Origin: Saturnia japonica
Taxonomy: Eukaryota > Arthropoda > Insecta > Lepidoptera > Saturniidae
Assembly: GCA_033032175.1 (NCBI GenBank)
Contig: CM065318.1
Coordinates: forward strand, 8,680,001 to 8,744,000
Direction of reading: 5' to 3'
Length of the DNA: 64,000 bases
This document shows positions 8,691 to 20,423 of the stretch, one piece after another; the stretch's first letter is position 1, and each line of letters opens with the position of its first letter. The translations under genes were made by a program, and so were the position numbers. A model generated the notes under the pieces. The model was not told the DNA's origin. It saw only the letters and a program-made list of their open reading frames with translations, and ran no database searches.

Positions 8691-8912
8691 ATAATTCATC
8701 AATTATTAATGAACAATTTAATTGAGAATACAAGCAGGCTCTCATGTTTAACCATTCAAAATTAACGATAAATCTATGGCGACTGATATAAGAAATCAAG
8801 AATGGTGGCTGACCAAGCGAGTATCAGAAAATTCTTCAGCACGATGCATAGAGTCATCACGATATTTTTCTTCACCGGTAACTCAAATTCAAGTCTTTCC
8901 ATCTCTACTTGT

Positions 8913-9250
8913 AAGAGATGTGCCGGATATCTGTATATCTGTAACCGTATCTCCGGATATTCAAGGAGGCAAAAGAACCGTATTCGTATCGATTACGAAT
9001 CGGTATTCGAATAATTTTTTGCGAATATTAAACGGATCTTTTATATTCAATCCTTCAAGGATCAATACAAAACTTCGAACTCCTTAAGTTGATTTTAGTT
9101 TGTTTGCTAACCATCTATCGATCCAAAGTCAAACTTACCTACTGCAAATAAACGAAGTTGAAACTTGTGGTTCGTATCCGTATCCGCATACCAAGACAGA
9201 AATAGTCGGTATCGGCAGATATATATTTTTAAGGATCCGGTACATCACTA
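8913..9250 (-). mobile_element. hAT-like MITE
   Basis: The ends are inverted: AGAGATGTGCCGGATATCTG at 8914 and, reversed at 9250, TAGTGATGTACCGGATCC. The interior is rich in CGGATAC/CGTATCC words. The 36228-36360 segment is another copy of one end (CAGTGGTATACTGAATCC, CGGATACG). Termini of the CAGnGnTG type are usual in hAT elements; no 8-bp duplication could be confirmed. Confidence 0.5.
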
Positions 9251-9984
9251 ATAATGAGCTATCTTTACTTTAAATAGCACTGTCTATCTTGTTAAAAATG
9301 CTGACATTCCGTATAAACTTGTAGGTTTTTAGTATTGAATACCTCATTATGTTTAGATAATTATAATAAAAAAAGTCTTTGAATATAATTTTAATGTAGT
9401 GGTTTACAAGCAATAATACCTACTATAAAAACCAATACTATTATATTCTTTGACTGTGTAGTCGATACAGCATGCAGAATTTAAGCAATAAGTTCCAAGA
9501 TAAATTCGAAGACACGTAACACTGTAAAATTCAATGTCACGCATTCTTAGACTGGGAGTGGTTATCTGAAAAATAACACGTTTGCCAATCAACGTACAAG
9601 TACAATGTGTATGTCAATTAGTTCGTAATCATAAATTTGTTAACAATGCATTGTATTTATTATCTGTAGTTTTGTCTGTACATGTAATTTTTATATTTAT
9701 TTGTAATTTATCTTCAAATATGGATTTAACGAATCTTATAAAATTTTGTACATGAGACGCATATATCATTGCTCAAATGATAGATTATAAGTATTGTCAA
9801 TATTACTTTTCGAAATCGTAAAAAATAACACAAAAAATCTTAACCGATTTTGACGAAATCCTGTACACGAGTAGTATAAGTAATTCCTCAACTGGTTAAC
9901 TATAAAAATTGTCAATAATGTTAGCAAAAATACAATTTAAGGCTAGTTACATTATAACACGAATAAAGTACAATATCTGGAAGA
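9251..9984. other. AT-rich DNA with Helitron-like fragment
   Basis: 9640-9960 contains TGTACACGAGTAGTATAAGT and TATAAAAATTGTCAATAATG, words shared with 39770-39850 and 63560-64000 and typical of Helitron interiors here. The rest shows nothing. Confidence 0.35.
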
Positions 9985-10140
9985 CGGAGAACTTATATAG
10001 ACCTATATAAGTTTTAACCTAACTAAGGTTTGAACTTGGAATGTAAAACAATCGTCTAAATACAAAATTTTATCCAAATCGTTGCAGCCGTTTCCGAGAA
10101 ACCAATTACAACCAACAAGAATTGCTAGCATAATAGTATT
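9985..10140 (+). mobile_element. Repeat family E copy
   Basis: Contains ACTTGGAATGTAAAACAATC, TTTTATCCAAATCGTTGCAG, CCGTTTCCGAGAAACCAATT and AAGAATTGCTAGCATAA. These match the minus-strand copy at 6742-6930. Confidence 0.55.
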
Positions 10141-11394
10141 AGATTGTTTTATTATTATTCTCAGTATTTTGTTCATTTAAACTGGTTCAAGTAAGGCACG
10201 AGTATCGTTTCGATAGAATAAGAATCTAATATTTAAAATGTGTATAAATGTGTGAATTATGGTCACATTGTTCATAGAAATTGTAAATATATTGTATTAT
10301 TCTATTAATAAAACTTTATGAAAGAAGCAATAGGAAAATTTAAAAATTTACTTGAAAATTGCAATAACAAATGCCTCAGTTATTTCATTAAAATATCCAA
10401 AGAGAAAACAAATTATGTACAATTTTTTTTCAATGCTTTGTATATATAACATGTGATATAACAGCTGAGATTTCAAATTTAAAAGACGATTTATCATATA
10501 ATACATATTATTTTACCTGTCAAGCCATATCTCCGTTAATTCTTTATCAACATTAATTATTCAAATACCATTTTAAAGTTTATGTTTTCGTTAAATTAAT
10601 TGACCAAATAAATCTACTGAATTGTATTCTTATCTTTATACATTATTTCTCAAAAAAAAAATCATGTGCGTCTAGGGGTGCTCGACAGAAGTGATAACTT
10701 AAATAAAAAAAATGTTGGTGAGTTAAAGTGAGACAGGAGTAGCCTGCCTACTGCTGCCGTATGCGTGAGAGAAAGGGAAGCCAGACAGAGTGGCCCCGTA
10801 ACGCGTTACATCACGAAGCGGTTTACCCTCCACTATGAAGTTATAACTTCAAAATATTAAAAAAATGATTAAGAGATGGTATTCCTAAGAAAAATATATT
10901 CAACTAACATGTACGAGGCGACATCTATTAAAAATCTGTTTAACTAATATGACAGCTGTTAGATTGTTTATATGTATATATTATAAGTATAATGTGCGAA
11001 CTGGGGGAAGTATTCGCACGTGTTAGCTAGCATTATATATTAAACCATGCCCATACACTCATAAGCGTTCCTACAGAAATACAGAATTTACATAACACTG
11101 CAAGCATTTGTAAACACAATTAAACAACAATAAAACAAACCATTCAAGTTAATAAATGCAACAACAAGTTGTATTTAACTATTTAGTGTATTTAACTAGT
11201 AACACTAATGTGCAATCGTTTTTATGACCGTACAGTTTGTAACCATGTTTGTAACAACACCCGGGCGCCCTTCTTTTTTTTATTTATTTCATATCTGTGT
11301 TCATCCATATTTCTGCCAACAACGTCAAGTGAATACAATATTTTTCTACTTATTCTTGTAAATTTTTAACATATCTTCCACCACCACCCTTGTT
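10141..11394. other. Mostly AT-rich, one GC-rich patch
   Basis: 10670-10860 is GC-richer, with CAGGAGTAGCCTGCCTACTG, GCCCCGTAACGCGTTAC and a perfect 14-bp palindrome GAAGTTATAACTTC near 10840. It looks like a small unidentified repeat. No coding signal elsewhere. Confidence 0.3.
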
Positions 11395-11620
11395 GGAGGA
11401 GCCAAGGAGCCACCCTTGTTATAACCAGTGTCCAGGAAGTTTTTGTAGCAAAAAACGCTTGATCTAATTATTATTTTTACAAAAACTACTTCTCTAATGC
11501 ACAATAATTTTAAATATCACCAAAGTTATATAGTATAGGCAATATTATAAAAGTTTATGAATTAAATAAAAATACCCGCATAGCAGTTTAAGATCCGGCC
11601 AAAAACTCCATCTCATGCTC
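11395..11620 (-). repeat. Diverged family B remnant (uncertain)
   Basis: CCCTTGTTATAACCAGTG, AGGAAGTTTTTGTAGC and, at 11589-11612, AAGATCCGGCCAAAAACTCC match the two ends of family B (see 48490-48800), but the middle is poorly preserved. Confidence 0.35.
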
Positions 11621-11948
11621 CCTAAGGGTACACACGCACTATAAGGTTAGCATCACCGCGGTCAGCAGTCCGGTTGTTTGCAATAAAAATATATTACCTA
11701 TGTATGACAAAATAGTTTTTATGCGCACAATGATGCCGCTGACGATTAACCGCATAACCGCTCCGGAATGCTCAGGCCCGAGTTACGGCTATTGCTATAC
11801 GCACTACGCGGATAGTGCTAGTTTGCGGTTGCCCGTCATTTACGGTCCACGTGTCCGTTGCCGACGACCGATATTTAATTTATTTAATTAATCAGATTAC
11901 AAGCTTTTAACATAATATAGAAAAAATATTTCAATAATGTAAAAACCT
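11621..11948. other. Unassigned region with a CpG-rich patch
   Basis: 11725-11870 is unusually rich in CG dinucleotides (CCGCTGACGATTAACCGC, GTCCGTTGCCGACGACC) for this AT-rich setting. The 63-codon frame over it has no recognisable domain. Probably part of an unidentified element. Confidence 0.25.
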
Positions 11949-12137
11949 TACACTCTGTCAAAAAAGTGTCGGGAATGGATTATTTGTTTATGGTCCCAAA
12001 TTCAATTTTTTTCGTTGTTGTTTAATTGGCACAACTGTTTTTCATTTTGGTGCGGAGTTTCAGTTGCATTCTCATTTAGATTAAATGCAGTGCTGTTTTA
12101 GTTAGATCATATCTAGTGTGTATTGCGAATTTCATAA

Positions 12138-13262
12138 TGGATAAAAACGTCGAACAATGAATTTGTCTTAAATTTTGCATCGCCAATAGAATTTCGTGTT
12201 CGGAGACACTGCAAATGTTACAGAAGGCTTACGGTGAATCAACTTTATCAAAATCGCGTGCTTATGAGTGGTACAAAGCGTTAAAAAGCGGACGAGATAT
12301 GCTGGAAAGTTTGCCTCGCCCTGGTAGGCCATCAACGTCTTCAACTAAAGTTAACATAACAACAACAAGTGAAGGAAATAATGACTGAAAATCCTTATTT
12401 AAGTTTGACAGATATTGACGCTGAACTTTCTGTATTTCACGAGTTGATCCGTATTATTTTAAATAATCACTTGGGTATGAAATAAGTGACCGCTCGGCTA
12501 GTTCCAAAAGGCCGTGAATTTTCTCCAAAAACTCAATCACATAATTTCTTGACTATCACGGTGTTGTGCACTGGGAATTCTTACCGGAAGGTCAAACGGT
12601 AAATAAAGTATATTATTTGAGCATTATGCGGCGTTTAAGACAGCAAATTCGAAGAAAAAGGCCAGATTTGTAGAAAGCAAATTTTTGGATTTTGCACCAC
12701 GATAATGCGCCTTCGCACAAGGCCATCATGGTGAACGAATTTTTTACCAAAAACACAATAAATACCATCGAGCAACCATCTTATTCGCCAGATATGGCTC
12801 CAGCCGACTTCTTCCTTTTTCCTAAACTCTAATTATTTTAAACCCGTTTTCATTAGGTAGAAGACGTAAAGGAGAATTCGTAAGAGAACTAAACATCATA
12901 CCATCACGCCTGTATTCCCCGAAGGGTTAACAGAGGTGTACTAATGTACACCCACAGTTCGCCGAATATGTTTTTAGGTCCCATGTAATAGGGGGCGAGC
13001 CTATTGCCATTAATCGGCCACGAAACCAAACTCCGAGCTGCTACTGAGAATTTCATAGGAAAAACCCAATAACACTTTGCTCGACCTGGGATTCGAACCC
13101 AGGCCCTCGCTCATAGCAGTCGCGCTTACGACCACTAGACTAAACTCAATTCAAGAAAAAGCGTTTAAAAATATTTTGATGATTCGATTATTCGTTTGCG
13201 TAAGTGTATCGTTTCTGAAGGAGCATACTTTGAAGGCGATAAAATAAATTTGGATGAATAAC
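12138..13262 (+). pseudogene. Mariner transposase remnant
   Basis: The start MDKNVEQ is followed at once by a stop, then the N-terminal helix-turn-helix region reads ANRISCSETLQMLQKAYGES and SRAYEWYKALKSGRDMLES, then LPRPGRPSTS. A VTARLVPK piece is followed by loss of the stretch that should carry the first catalytic D. LDYHGVVHWEFLPEGQTVN is retained, then HHDNAPSHKA and EQPSYSPDMAPADFFLFPKL, which give the last catalytic aspartates of the D,D34D type. After the SINE the C-terminus continues as IIRLRKCIVSEGAYFEGDKI in shifting frames. Not functional. Confidence 0.8.
12895..13138 (-). mobile_element. tRNA-derived SINE, family A, inserted in the mariner
   Basis: On the minus strand: head with A-box-like TAGTCTAGTGGTCGTAAGCG, B-box GGGTTCGAATCCCAGG, body GTTATTGGGTTTTTCCTATG and GCAGCTCGGAGTTTGG, tail ACCCTTCGGGGAATACAGG then CGTGATGGTATG. 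Flanked by ACTAAAC at 12888-12894 and 13139-13145 as target duplication. It contains about 60 bp missing from the 40077-40296 copy, so it is the longer form. Confidence 0.8.
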
Positions 13263-13315
13263 TAACATTTTGTGTATTATTGATCTTTTCCCGGTACGTT
13301 TTTGACAGAATAGTA

Positions 13316-13734
13316 CATTAAACATTTACTACAATTATTTTCAAATAATATTGTTGAGACGTATTTAGTCACAAACGTTGTAAATTGTGATTTATTACTT
13401 GAAACATTTGATAAATACTATCAGCTGATTTTTTTAACACTTGGTTTTTGTATAAATCCTAAAATAATCACAGATTTATGTCTTTTCAAAATACAAAACG
13501 GGTTTCGTTGAAAAACGAGCCATGAAAGAGTAACTAACATATTATATTTGAAATGAATGAAAATTACTTGCAATGTACAGAGCTGTGTCGGTTATTGTAA
13601 ACGAGGTAACAATGAAATGTTATGGGTAATATTATATAGCTTGGGTTTAGGTTTCGCATAATTTCGGTTCCTAGGAAACGTGTACAGGCATCTATTAAAT
13701 AACTTTTAGGATCATGAGAAATTATTTCAAGGTG
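13316..13734. other. AT-rich, no gene seen
   Basis: No coding or repeat signal that I can support. Confidence 0.3.
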
Positions 13735-13860
13735 GCAAACAAGCATACGGTCCACCTGATGGTAAGCGGCTACCATGGCCCATGGACGCTTGTAATACCG
13801 TAGGTAGCACTAGCGCGTTGCCAACCTTGAAAACCCTACTCACTGCAGCGACAACTGTAT
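13735..13860 (+). mobile_element. Repeat family D copy (LINE 3'-end/SINE related)
   Basis: GTGGCAAACAAGCATACGGT, CCACCTGATGGTAAGCGGC, GCCCATGGACGC and CTAGCGCGTTGCCAACC are shared with 22615-22760 and 55213-55310. The same words in a diverged form lie in the LINE 3' UTR at 48070-48184. Confidence 0.6.
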
Positions 13861-13904
13861 AAACTAAATCAAGTTACTTTTAACTATAATTATAGTAGTA
13901 GAGC

Positions 13905-14095
13905 ATTTTCTAATGTCTGCGTGGTTAGCTTACTACCCCCAAGTTGTACTTAAGCACCTATAATAGTAGAATTCCGACAGCTGCACTTGAGCGCCAGTCC
14001 TCCCACTAGATTTAGCGTGTTACCATTTTAAGTCTCATCGTCACTTAATATCAGGTAAAATTGTGGCTAAACGCTAAACCTACAAAAAAAAGTAA
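13905..14095 (+). mobile_element. SINE family C copy (3' part)
   Basis: TTTTCTAATGTCTGCGTGGT, CAGCTGCACTTGAGCG, CACTAGATTTAGCGTGTTAC and CATCGTCACTTAATATCAGG, ending in an A-run. Confidence 0.6.
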
Positions 14096-14699
14096 GTATG
14101 TATTTCCCATATTCACATCGTAAAGTGGATCGAACTAACATGAACACGGCAATAATCATATGCAAATATAAAAATTCCGTTTAGTTACAAGAGTACGAAG
14201 TGTGGAAATTATGTAGAAGAACTAGACGAATCACGCTCTACTTGTTACAACGAAGTAAAAGTCGACAGACAGCACGATTTTGTCACATAACCGAAGATGC
14301 ATACAAATGAGACATTAATAATTCAGACTTAATTCCCAACGCATCTATAACAGTGCCCGATTGAGATGTTTCGTAGAGGTAATTTTTGTTTTCGCTTTAC
14401 TGGTTCTGCATAAAATAAATTAATTTCCGCCTGCTATTTCTTACACGTTAATTACAATAAATAAATTACCTTAATAAACAATACTGCTCAGAAATGCTGT
14501 AGCTTCCTATTAGTGTAAGAATTTTCAATATCGGTTATTGAGTTCTGTATTACCTTCTACATTCAAACTGATATAATATAATCAGGTGTTAATGCTGTAT
14601 TAATGTAGCCGGCATGTAACATGTTTTACCAAAACAGAAATGTCTGGTAATCAAGTGTAACTGTCGGAACATATCATAAGCCCTTAGCGACAGATTTCA

Positions 14700-14800
14700 T
14701 CTTGAGAGTGGTTGCTGGCCAGGTGAAAACAAGTTAAAGCTCTGACATCATACTATGGTTCCATCACAATGTTCTCCATAACCGAAAGCACAACCGAAAG
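14700..14800 (-). repeat. Diverged SINE family C fragment
   Basis: On the minus strand it reads GTGCTTTCGGTTATGGAGA, ACATTGTGATGGAACCATAG and CACCTGGCCAGCAACCAC, which matches the middle of family C. Weak. Confidence 0.35.
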
Positions 14801-16224
14801 TGGCTTCACAAACTCAAATCAATCAACGTTTATCCAAGATAGCCACCATTGATCACCGCTTAAAAAAAAATTAAAACGAGAGTTCTTCTAAATTCTGTTA
14901 ACAAATGTATACATTTCTCAATACCATGACATCATTTTGTCGTTATTCGACTGACGCTCTGCGTTTATCTAAGGCATGATTTACGAAATCTTTTCTCAGC
15001 AAACTATACGCATACGTAAAAAGAGGGATTAAACATTATAATTTAGTCCACAAATAATCGCAAGAGGAATTTAAATTAACTTGGCGAATATTTTAAAGTG
15101 CAATAAGGAACAAACAAAATTTGTTCTTGCCCTTTTAAGCTAGTTAAGATGCGTATCATGGTATTCTCTTATTATAATTAATCCATTCCATTATTAATTA
15201 TTTACTTATTCACGTATTTAATTATTCTATTATTTACTTATGTGAATATTTTAATGCCCAGCTATATATGCCTTGCCAGTCTAAACTAAGCCAAGCCAAA
15301 GCAAACGTTTACCACGCTAATGAGGTATTAAAGGATCGCATGAACATAAAACCGCCACATCTAAACCTTTTTTAACGTGAGGAAACCCAACATGGTAACC
15401 CTCTTGCTACCCCAAGCGATGTGAAACTCCTATTCACTAAAACCCCATGGTGTACCATCCGAAGCCTTTGATAGAGCGACACAAGATCGCGTGAGCCAAA
15501 CCCAGCCACGCCAAGTCAGCCAAACGTTGCCCTGTTCGTAATACTATGAATGGGAAGAAATTTCAAAAGCTTTGGAAATTCCAAAAGAGATGAATGCAAA
15601 ATTTATATTTAGCGGTCGCAATTTGCAAGAGAGAGAATAAAAATTTCGCAGCACAAAACAACAGTACTTACTCAGGCGACATATTTTAAACGACTACTAA
15701 TGTGAACGACATAATCTTTGAAGCTTAAGATTTTTTTATTAAATAATGTTTCAGAAATTTTTTACCCGAAACATTGTTTCTCAGTGAATACATGTTTTTA
15801 TGTCGGGAAGTAAGCTTTTCCGTTTTGTTCAGTTCAGTGTTCTTATTCTTTAATTGTGATCATTCTTATTGTATTATTTATATATAAATTATATTCTTAG
15901 TAAATAAAACTTAAACGATAATCGGAGTTTCGTTTCTAAATGTTTGACTCTGAAATAGAGCGCTTTAAGAAAATATATTGTTATTAATTTACTTGATATT
16001 TAATCAGAGACGATATCACGTGGAGCTCGAAAGGTTCACTTAGAAATGTCAAACAAGTCGCTAAAACCTTGTATTTGAATTACCAATCAAAATTAAAATT
16101 ATTAATAAACTCTAATATTGCTAATAATTTGAAAAAATATGATCTTTCACGAAACCTTTTGAGCCTTTAAATGTCAAACATACTGGATTTTATTGTCGTA
16201 CATATCAAATTGCGCGTTACATAA
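14801..16224. other. No gene seen
   Basis: 15290-15540 is GC-richer with repeated GCCAA words (AGCCAAGCCAAAGC, GCCAAACCCAGCC) and may be an unidentified repeat. The rest is AT-rich. I see no splice-bounded coding block. Confidence 0.3.
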
Positions 16225-16423
16225 TCTATATTAATAAATCTGTACATATACAATTATTTTCAAAGTTTCCCGATAAAAGACACTGTTCACGACCTTGACA
16301 CAAATTGCTTTTGTCTGTTCATTTATATATCCAGATTTAATTTAAAAAAGGTATAATCATTTTGTTAAATTTTTGTTCACGGAAAGAGGAATTATTGCTC
16401 ATTTTACCTCATTAAACCGCTGA

Positions 16424-16915
16424 ACCAATTTTGATGATTTTTAGGATAGAGATAGATTGGGTCTTGGGAAAGGACATAGGCTACTTTTTGTTTCGAAAAT
16501 ATGGCTTTAAGGGATGAAATTTTGTATGAAGAACACATCAAACCAATTTTGATAAATTTTAGTATAGAAATATATTGGACACTGGAAAAGGACATAGCCT
16601 ACCTTTTATAGCGAAAATAAAACTTAAATGGCTGAAATATTGGTTAAAAAATCGAACGAAGAATACATTAAACCTATTTCGATGAATTTTGGTATAGAAA
16701 TATATTGGACATTGGAGAAGGGCATAGGTTACCTTTTGTCGCGAAATAAAACTTGAATGGGTGAAATAGGGAATGAAAAACTCATCAAACCGGTTTGATG
16801 AATTTTGGTATAGAGATATATTGAACCTTGGAAAAGGATATAAAGTACTTTATGTCGCGCAAATAAAACTTGATGGGATGAAATAGAGGACAAAATTTTG
16901 TATGAAGAACCCATC
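16424..16915 (+). repeat. Tandem array 1, four units of about 115-130 bp
   Basis: Units start near 16424, 16538, 16670 and 16787. Each holds TTTTGATGAATTTTGGTATA, a GATATATTGGAC block, GGAAAAGGACATAGG, CTACCTTTTGTCGCG and AAAATAAAACTTGAATGG. Units differ by substitutions and small indels, so the array is old. Confidence 0.8.
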
Positions 16916-17149
16916 GTTTCTCATATTAGGGATATGAAAATTCATTTGTATGCTTTTGATAATTAATAAGAGAATTTCGAATTATTTTTAAATCATCTCG
17001 CAAGGCGGTACAATAGGGGATGATTTCAATTATGTTAGAGTTTTATTAGAACGGTTAATGTGTTGGATGAATCCAACTAAGAAACCAGTATGCATATAAT
17101 TACAATACCATACACATATTGGTCGCATTACGGGGTTTATCGATTTATA

Positions 17150-17575
17150 TGCAGTAATATAGTGGGGTAGGGATCGCCGCCACCATACATATAGTGATAA
17201 ACCCATTTATGATTTTCTATTATTTTGTCCTGTTTCGATACCAGCCGATATATATACAGTAATATAGCGGGGGTAGGGATCGCAACCACCATAACATAGT
17301 GATAAACCTATGTATGATTTTCTTTTGGTTTGTCGTATTCCGAGATGAACCGGTGTATATGTAGTAATATAGTGGGGTGGTAGGGATCGCAACCACCGTA
17401 ATCATGTGGTAAATCCATCTATGTGTTTTTCTTTTGGTTTGTCGTGTTCCGAGACCAACCGTTGTATATGTAGTAACATAGTGGGTTGGTAGGGATCACC
17501 AACACGATATACATAGTGATAAACCTATCTAACCTTTTGTTTTGGTTTGTCGTGTTCCGTGATTAGTCGGTCTAC
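17150..17575 (+). repeat. Tandem array 2, four units of about 107 bp
   Basis: Units start near 17151, 17256, 17361 and 17470, each with CAGTAATATAGTGGGGTAGG, GGATCGCAACCACC, ATAGTGATAAACC and TTTTGGTTTGTCGTGTTCCG. The last unit runs directly into the Helitron 3' end, so the array seems to have grown from the 3' subterminal sequence. Confidence 0.8.
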
Positions 17576-17612
17576 ATCTAGATATACGCAGACTTAGTCG
17601 AGTACGAGCTAC

Positions 17613-19436
17613 TAAAGAAATCAAGAAAAAAATGTAAATATCAATAAAAATCTCCATACATACAAGCTCATGATATAATATTGTTAGTACTCATTTGTTT
17701 CATAATTATTATTAATTTGAATAAATTTAATGTTACAGCTTGAGTCTGAATAAGTAGAGCGGGAAAATACGCGTCTACTGAAAAATAAAAATTTAATTAA
17801 ATGTAATATTTTTAATTGTAATGTTACGTTACGTATCTTCGTAATTGACACTTTTCATGAAAAAATTACCGGGGTCGAAGTTTTGATCAAAATTCTTTGA
17901 TACTGTAAATACTATCTTACTTAGTATCGTATAGGCAGAGACTTGGTTTAGGTAATTTTTCACGAGACAAATACAAGACAAATACATGTTATGGAACCGT
18001 CACGGTGTTTCCACAGGCTTTTGACCGCAGCATTGAAACTGCACGGGTACCCTTCATTTCTACACGATGATCATGCTTATTACGTAATATTAGCTACGAT
18101 ACGTTGCCCTTTCCTGCGGTTTTTTGAATTTACTCAACTGTGGGAAATGTTGACTGTAAATTAACCGAGTTCACCGCTGCTAATTATATTGTTAGCTTAG
18201 ATTTTATAATAACTAGGTTTATTAGAAGATAAGAAGAAAATCATTCAGATAATATGTATTCTAAGACATTATTAATTAAAGTCGTCCTGGTCGAGTGATT
18301 TAGACCGGCGAAATATCGAATATCGTATGAATTATTTGTTTTTTTTTTTTTTTATCTTTGAGAGGGACATTTCGTATCACCTATAAAACAATTTCTATGT
18401 ACATTGAAATATTTTCCCACAATGTGGGTGATATCAGTATAGTAGCTACTTGCAGAAAGTTTCAGAAGCTATTCTTAAACGACTGTCGTTCAAACTTATT
18501 CTGATTCCGTTTCCAGCATTCAATAACTTGACCACATCTCCACCTATCTTTTTTTTCTTTCAGAAATAGAGTTAGGGATATCCGTTATGAGTTGGTCTTG
18601 AGTTCATAAAAAATCAAATAGAATAAAAAATTAAGTTTTTTTAATTTTTCAGGAAAACTTTTCAATATTATCTTTTCCTAAAAACCGTACTTGGGATACT
18701 ACTACCATAAAAAATAGCCATATCGGTCCCACCGTTCCCTAGTGACCCGTTTACCAACAAACAGCATTTAATTTTTATTTATTTTAATATTAATAAAATA
18801 GATATTTTATTTAATCACTTATGAATGATAAATAATTCATAAAAGTTTTTATCTGAAAATTTTCAGTGCATCAAAACGTGACAAAAAACATTCGAAGGTT
18901 CACGATCACAATGCAAATGTTGATAAATAAACCCATCACAGTGACTCTCTTTTGGGTTTTATGTTTCGGAATTATCTCGTGTATATCCAGCTGTCGAGGG
19001 ACCTGCAGACTAATGATGTTATATCGAGATCCGGCGACTAACTACCAATGTCTCGGTGGTCGTCGCTGGTTTTCGATTTTACTGTGCTTACCATCAGAAA
19101 GGATGACGAGAAACGACAGTTGATGAGAAACATAGATAACAGAAGAGGAGAAATGATTGGAAACTCGATACATTTTTAAAAAAAAATTTAAACAATTTTG
19201 GAAGGACAAATTGAAAGAAAGCGAGGAAGAGCAAGACAAAGACGAAGCTTTTTCCAAAAAGTGAAGGATAGAGTGAGAGTCGTGGTCAAAAGAAAGGGAG
19301 AGAAATAAAAACAGAAATGATCACACTTCATCAAATCTGTTAGATTAATATACCTAACTTTTATAATCTTAACTTAAAAGTTTGATAAATTGAGATACCG
19401 ATTATAAATAAAGAAAAAATGTTATTTTAAATATTC
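17613..19436. other. AT-rich DNA, no supported gene
   Basis: Mostly unique AT-rich sequence. 18918-19010 has CACAGTGACTCTCTTTTGGG and GTTTCGGAATTATC, faintly like the Helitron 3' region at 51040-51110. A short hydrophobic frame at 18866-19123 has no other support. 19150-19310 is purine-rich. Confidence 0.3.
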
Positions 19437-19600
19437 TTAAAAGAACCAAGGAAGAGCATTAGTCATAATTCTGGGCAGTTCGACTCGCATCGCTGCGGAC
19501 CATCCTACCATATCGCACCCATCATAGTTCACAAAATTACCGCATTTAGCAAAACTGAACCTAAATACAATGAATCTAAAGGCTATCTCAATAATCGGCG
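19437..19600 (-). other. Coding-like block, possible terminal exon or unknown element
   Basis: On the minus strand, after an acceptor-like ATTGTATTTAG, a frame reads FSFAKCGNFVNYDGCDMVGW, then SAAMRVELPRIMTNALPWFF and a stop. GC content and codon choice stand out from the AT-rich surroundings. I do not recognise the protein. It could equally be the end of an unidentified transposon ORF. Confidence 0.25.
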
Positions 19601-19619
19601 GCTTGCACTTGTAAGACAA

Positions 19620-20423
19620 TTATAGTTTATAATTGCTATTTAAGTGAATGAACTGGATTAAAAAAACAGTTAAACTTATTGTATAAAAGTTCAGACATGA
19701 AAAAATATAATGTACATTAATTCTAATACATTTATTTAACAAATTTCAACACTAAATATGGAATAGTATAGAATTAATTTATTTAACTGCTAGTTATAAT
19801 ATTATGTTGATAGTTGTGTTAATATGACTGTCGAAGTCGGCAACTTTATAAATATATAATATTTTATTTTATTTAACAACTAGTATAGACTTTGTCAAAG
19901 TTGTCAAATTCTTCCACACTTACGGCGGCTTGAATCAAAACCTTAAAACATAAATATTTAAATCGTTAAAGCAGCTTTAAGATTACATACATTTCAACAC
20001 AACTAAATTTAATTTAAGCTAAAACTGGATTTAAGTTTTTTATACTTACTATACTTTTTTTTATACTAAAATAAGGCAATAATAAGGAAATAAAAATAAA
20101 TATACGGTCGGTCGATGTCATGCCTGCCTCATCTAATGTCCCTTCGCGTTATGTTTGTAGAACTCCATGTTGTAATGAGGAAACACACTAGCCGGGAGAC
20201 AGATATACAGCGCCACAGTACAGTAAAGATAAGAGTATGAAAACCTTTTAGTTAGTGCCCAGATAGAGGTTACTGTAAAACTGTGACTCTAAAGCCCAGT
20301 GCACTTGTTTCTGTAGTGGAAAAGTGAGGATGGAACTAAATATTTATATATTTCAAGTAAATAGGTGTAGAGTAAACGTATGACCCCAAGCTACTAGGAC
20401 CATAAAACGTTCCTAGAGATGTT
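19620..20423. other. AT-rich, no supported gene
   Basis: A GC-richer stretch at 20100-20240 has no recognisable motif. Otherwise nothing seen. Confidence 0.25.

Larger units (their letters stand above)
11951..13313 (+). mobile_element. Inactive mariner (Tc1/mariner) element
   Basis: Inverted termini CACTCTGTCAAAAAAGTGTC (11951) and, reversed from 13313, CTATTCTGTCAAAAACGTAC, each flanked by TA (11949-11950, 13314-13315). The transposase is in pieces. It is split by a SINE at 12895-13138 and is shorter than a full mariner, so it has internal deletions. Confidence 0.85.
16225..17612 (+). mobile_element. Non-autonomous Helitron with two internal tandem arrays
   Basis: The 5' end is TCTATATTAATAAATCTG at 16225, shared with 42027. 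The 3' part (GTTTGTCGTGTTCCGTGATT, then GAGCTACT at 17606-17613) aligns with the clean Helitron end at 46183-46259 (GTTCCGAGATCAGTC, CAGCTAGT). Here the terminal CTAG has mutated to CTAC. Between them lie arrays at 16424-16915 and 17150-17575. No Rep/helicase coding. Confidence 0.55.

Noticed and set aside
13081..13140. tRNA-like B-box (GGGTTCGAATCCCAGG) here and at 22048 and 40127
   Set aside because: These are SINE heads; the cloverleaf is not complete and SINE bodies follow.
16404..17405. Several 61-63 codon minus-strand frames with similar repeated residues
   Set aside because: They are translations of the two tandem arrays in the Helitron.
16424..17575. Regularly spaced repeats that might suggest a CRISPR-like array
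   Set aside because: Units are contiguous and 100-130 bp long with no unique spacers, in a eukaryotic Helitron.
18866..19123. 85-codon frame with a hydrophobic stretch
   Set aside because: No splice sites or domain; overlaps faint Helitron-like sequence and AT-rich DNA.
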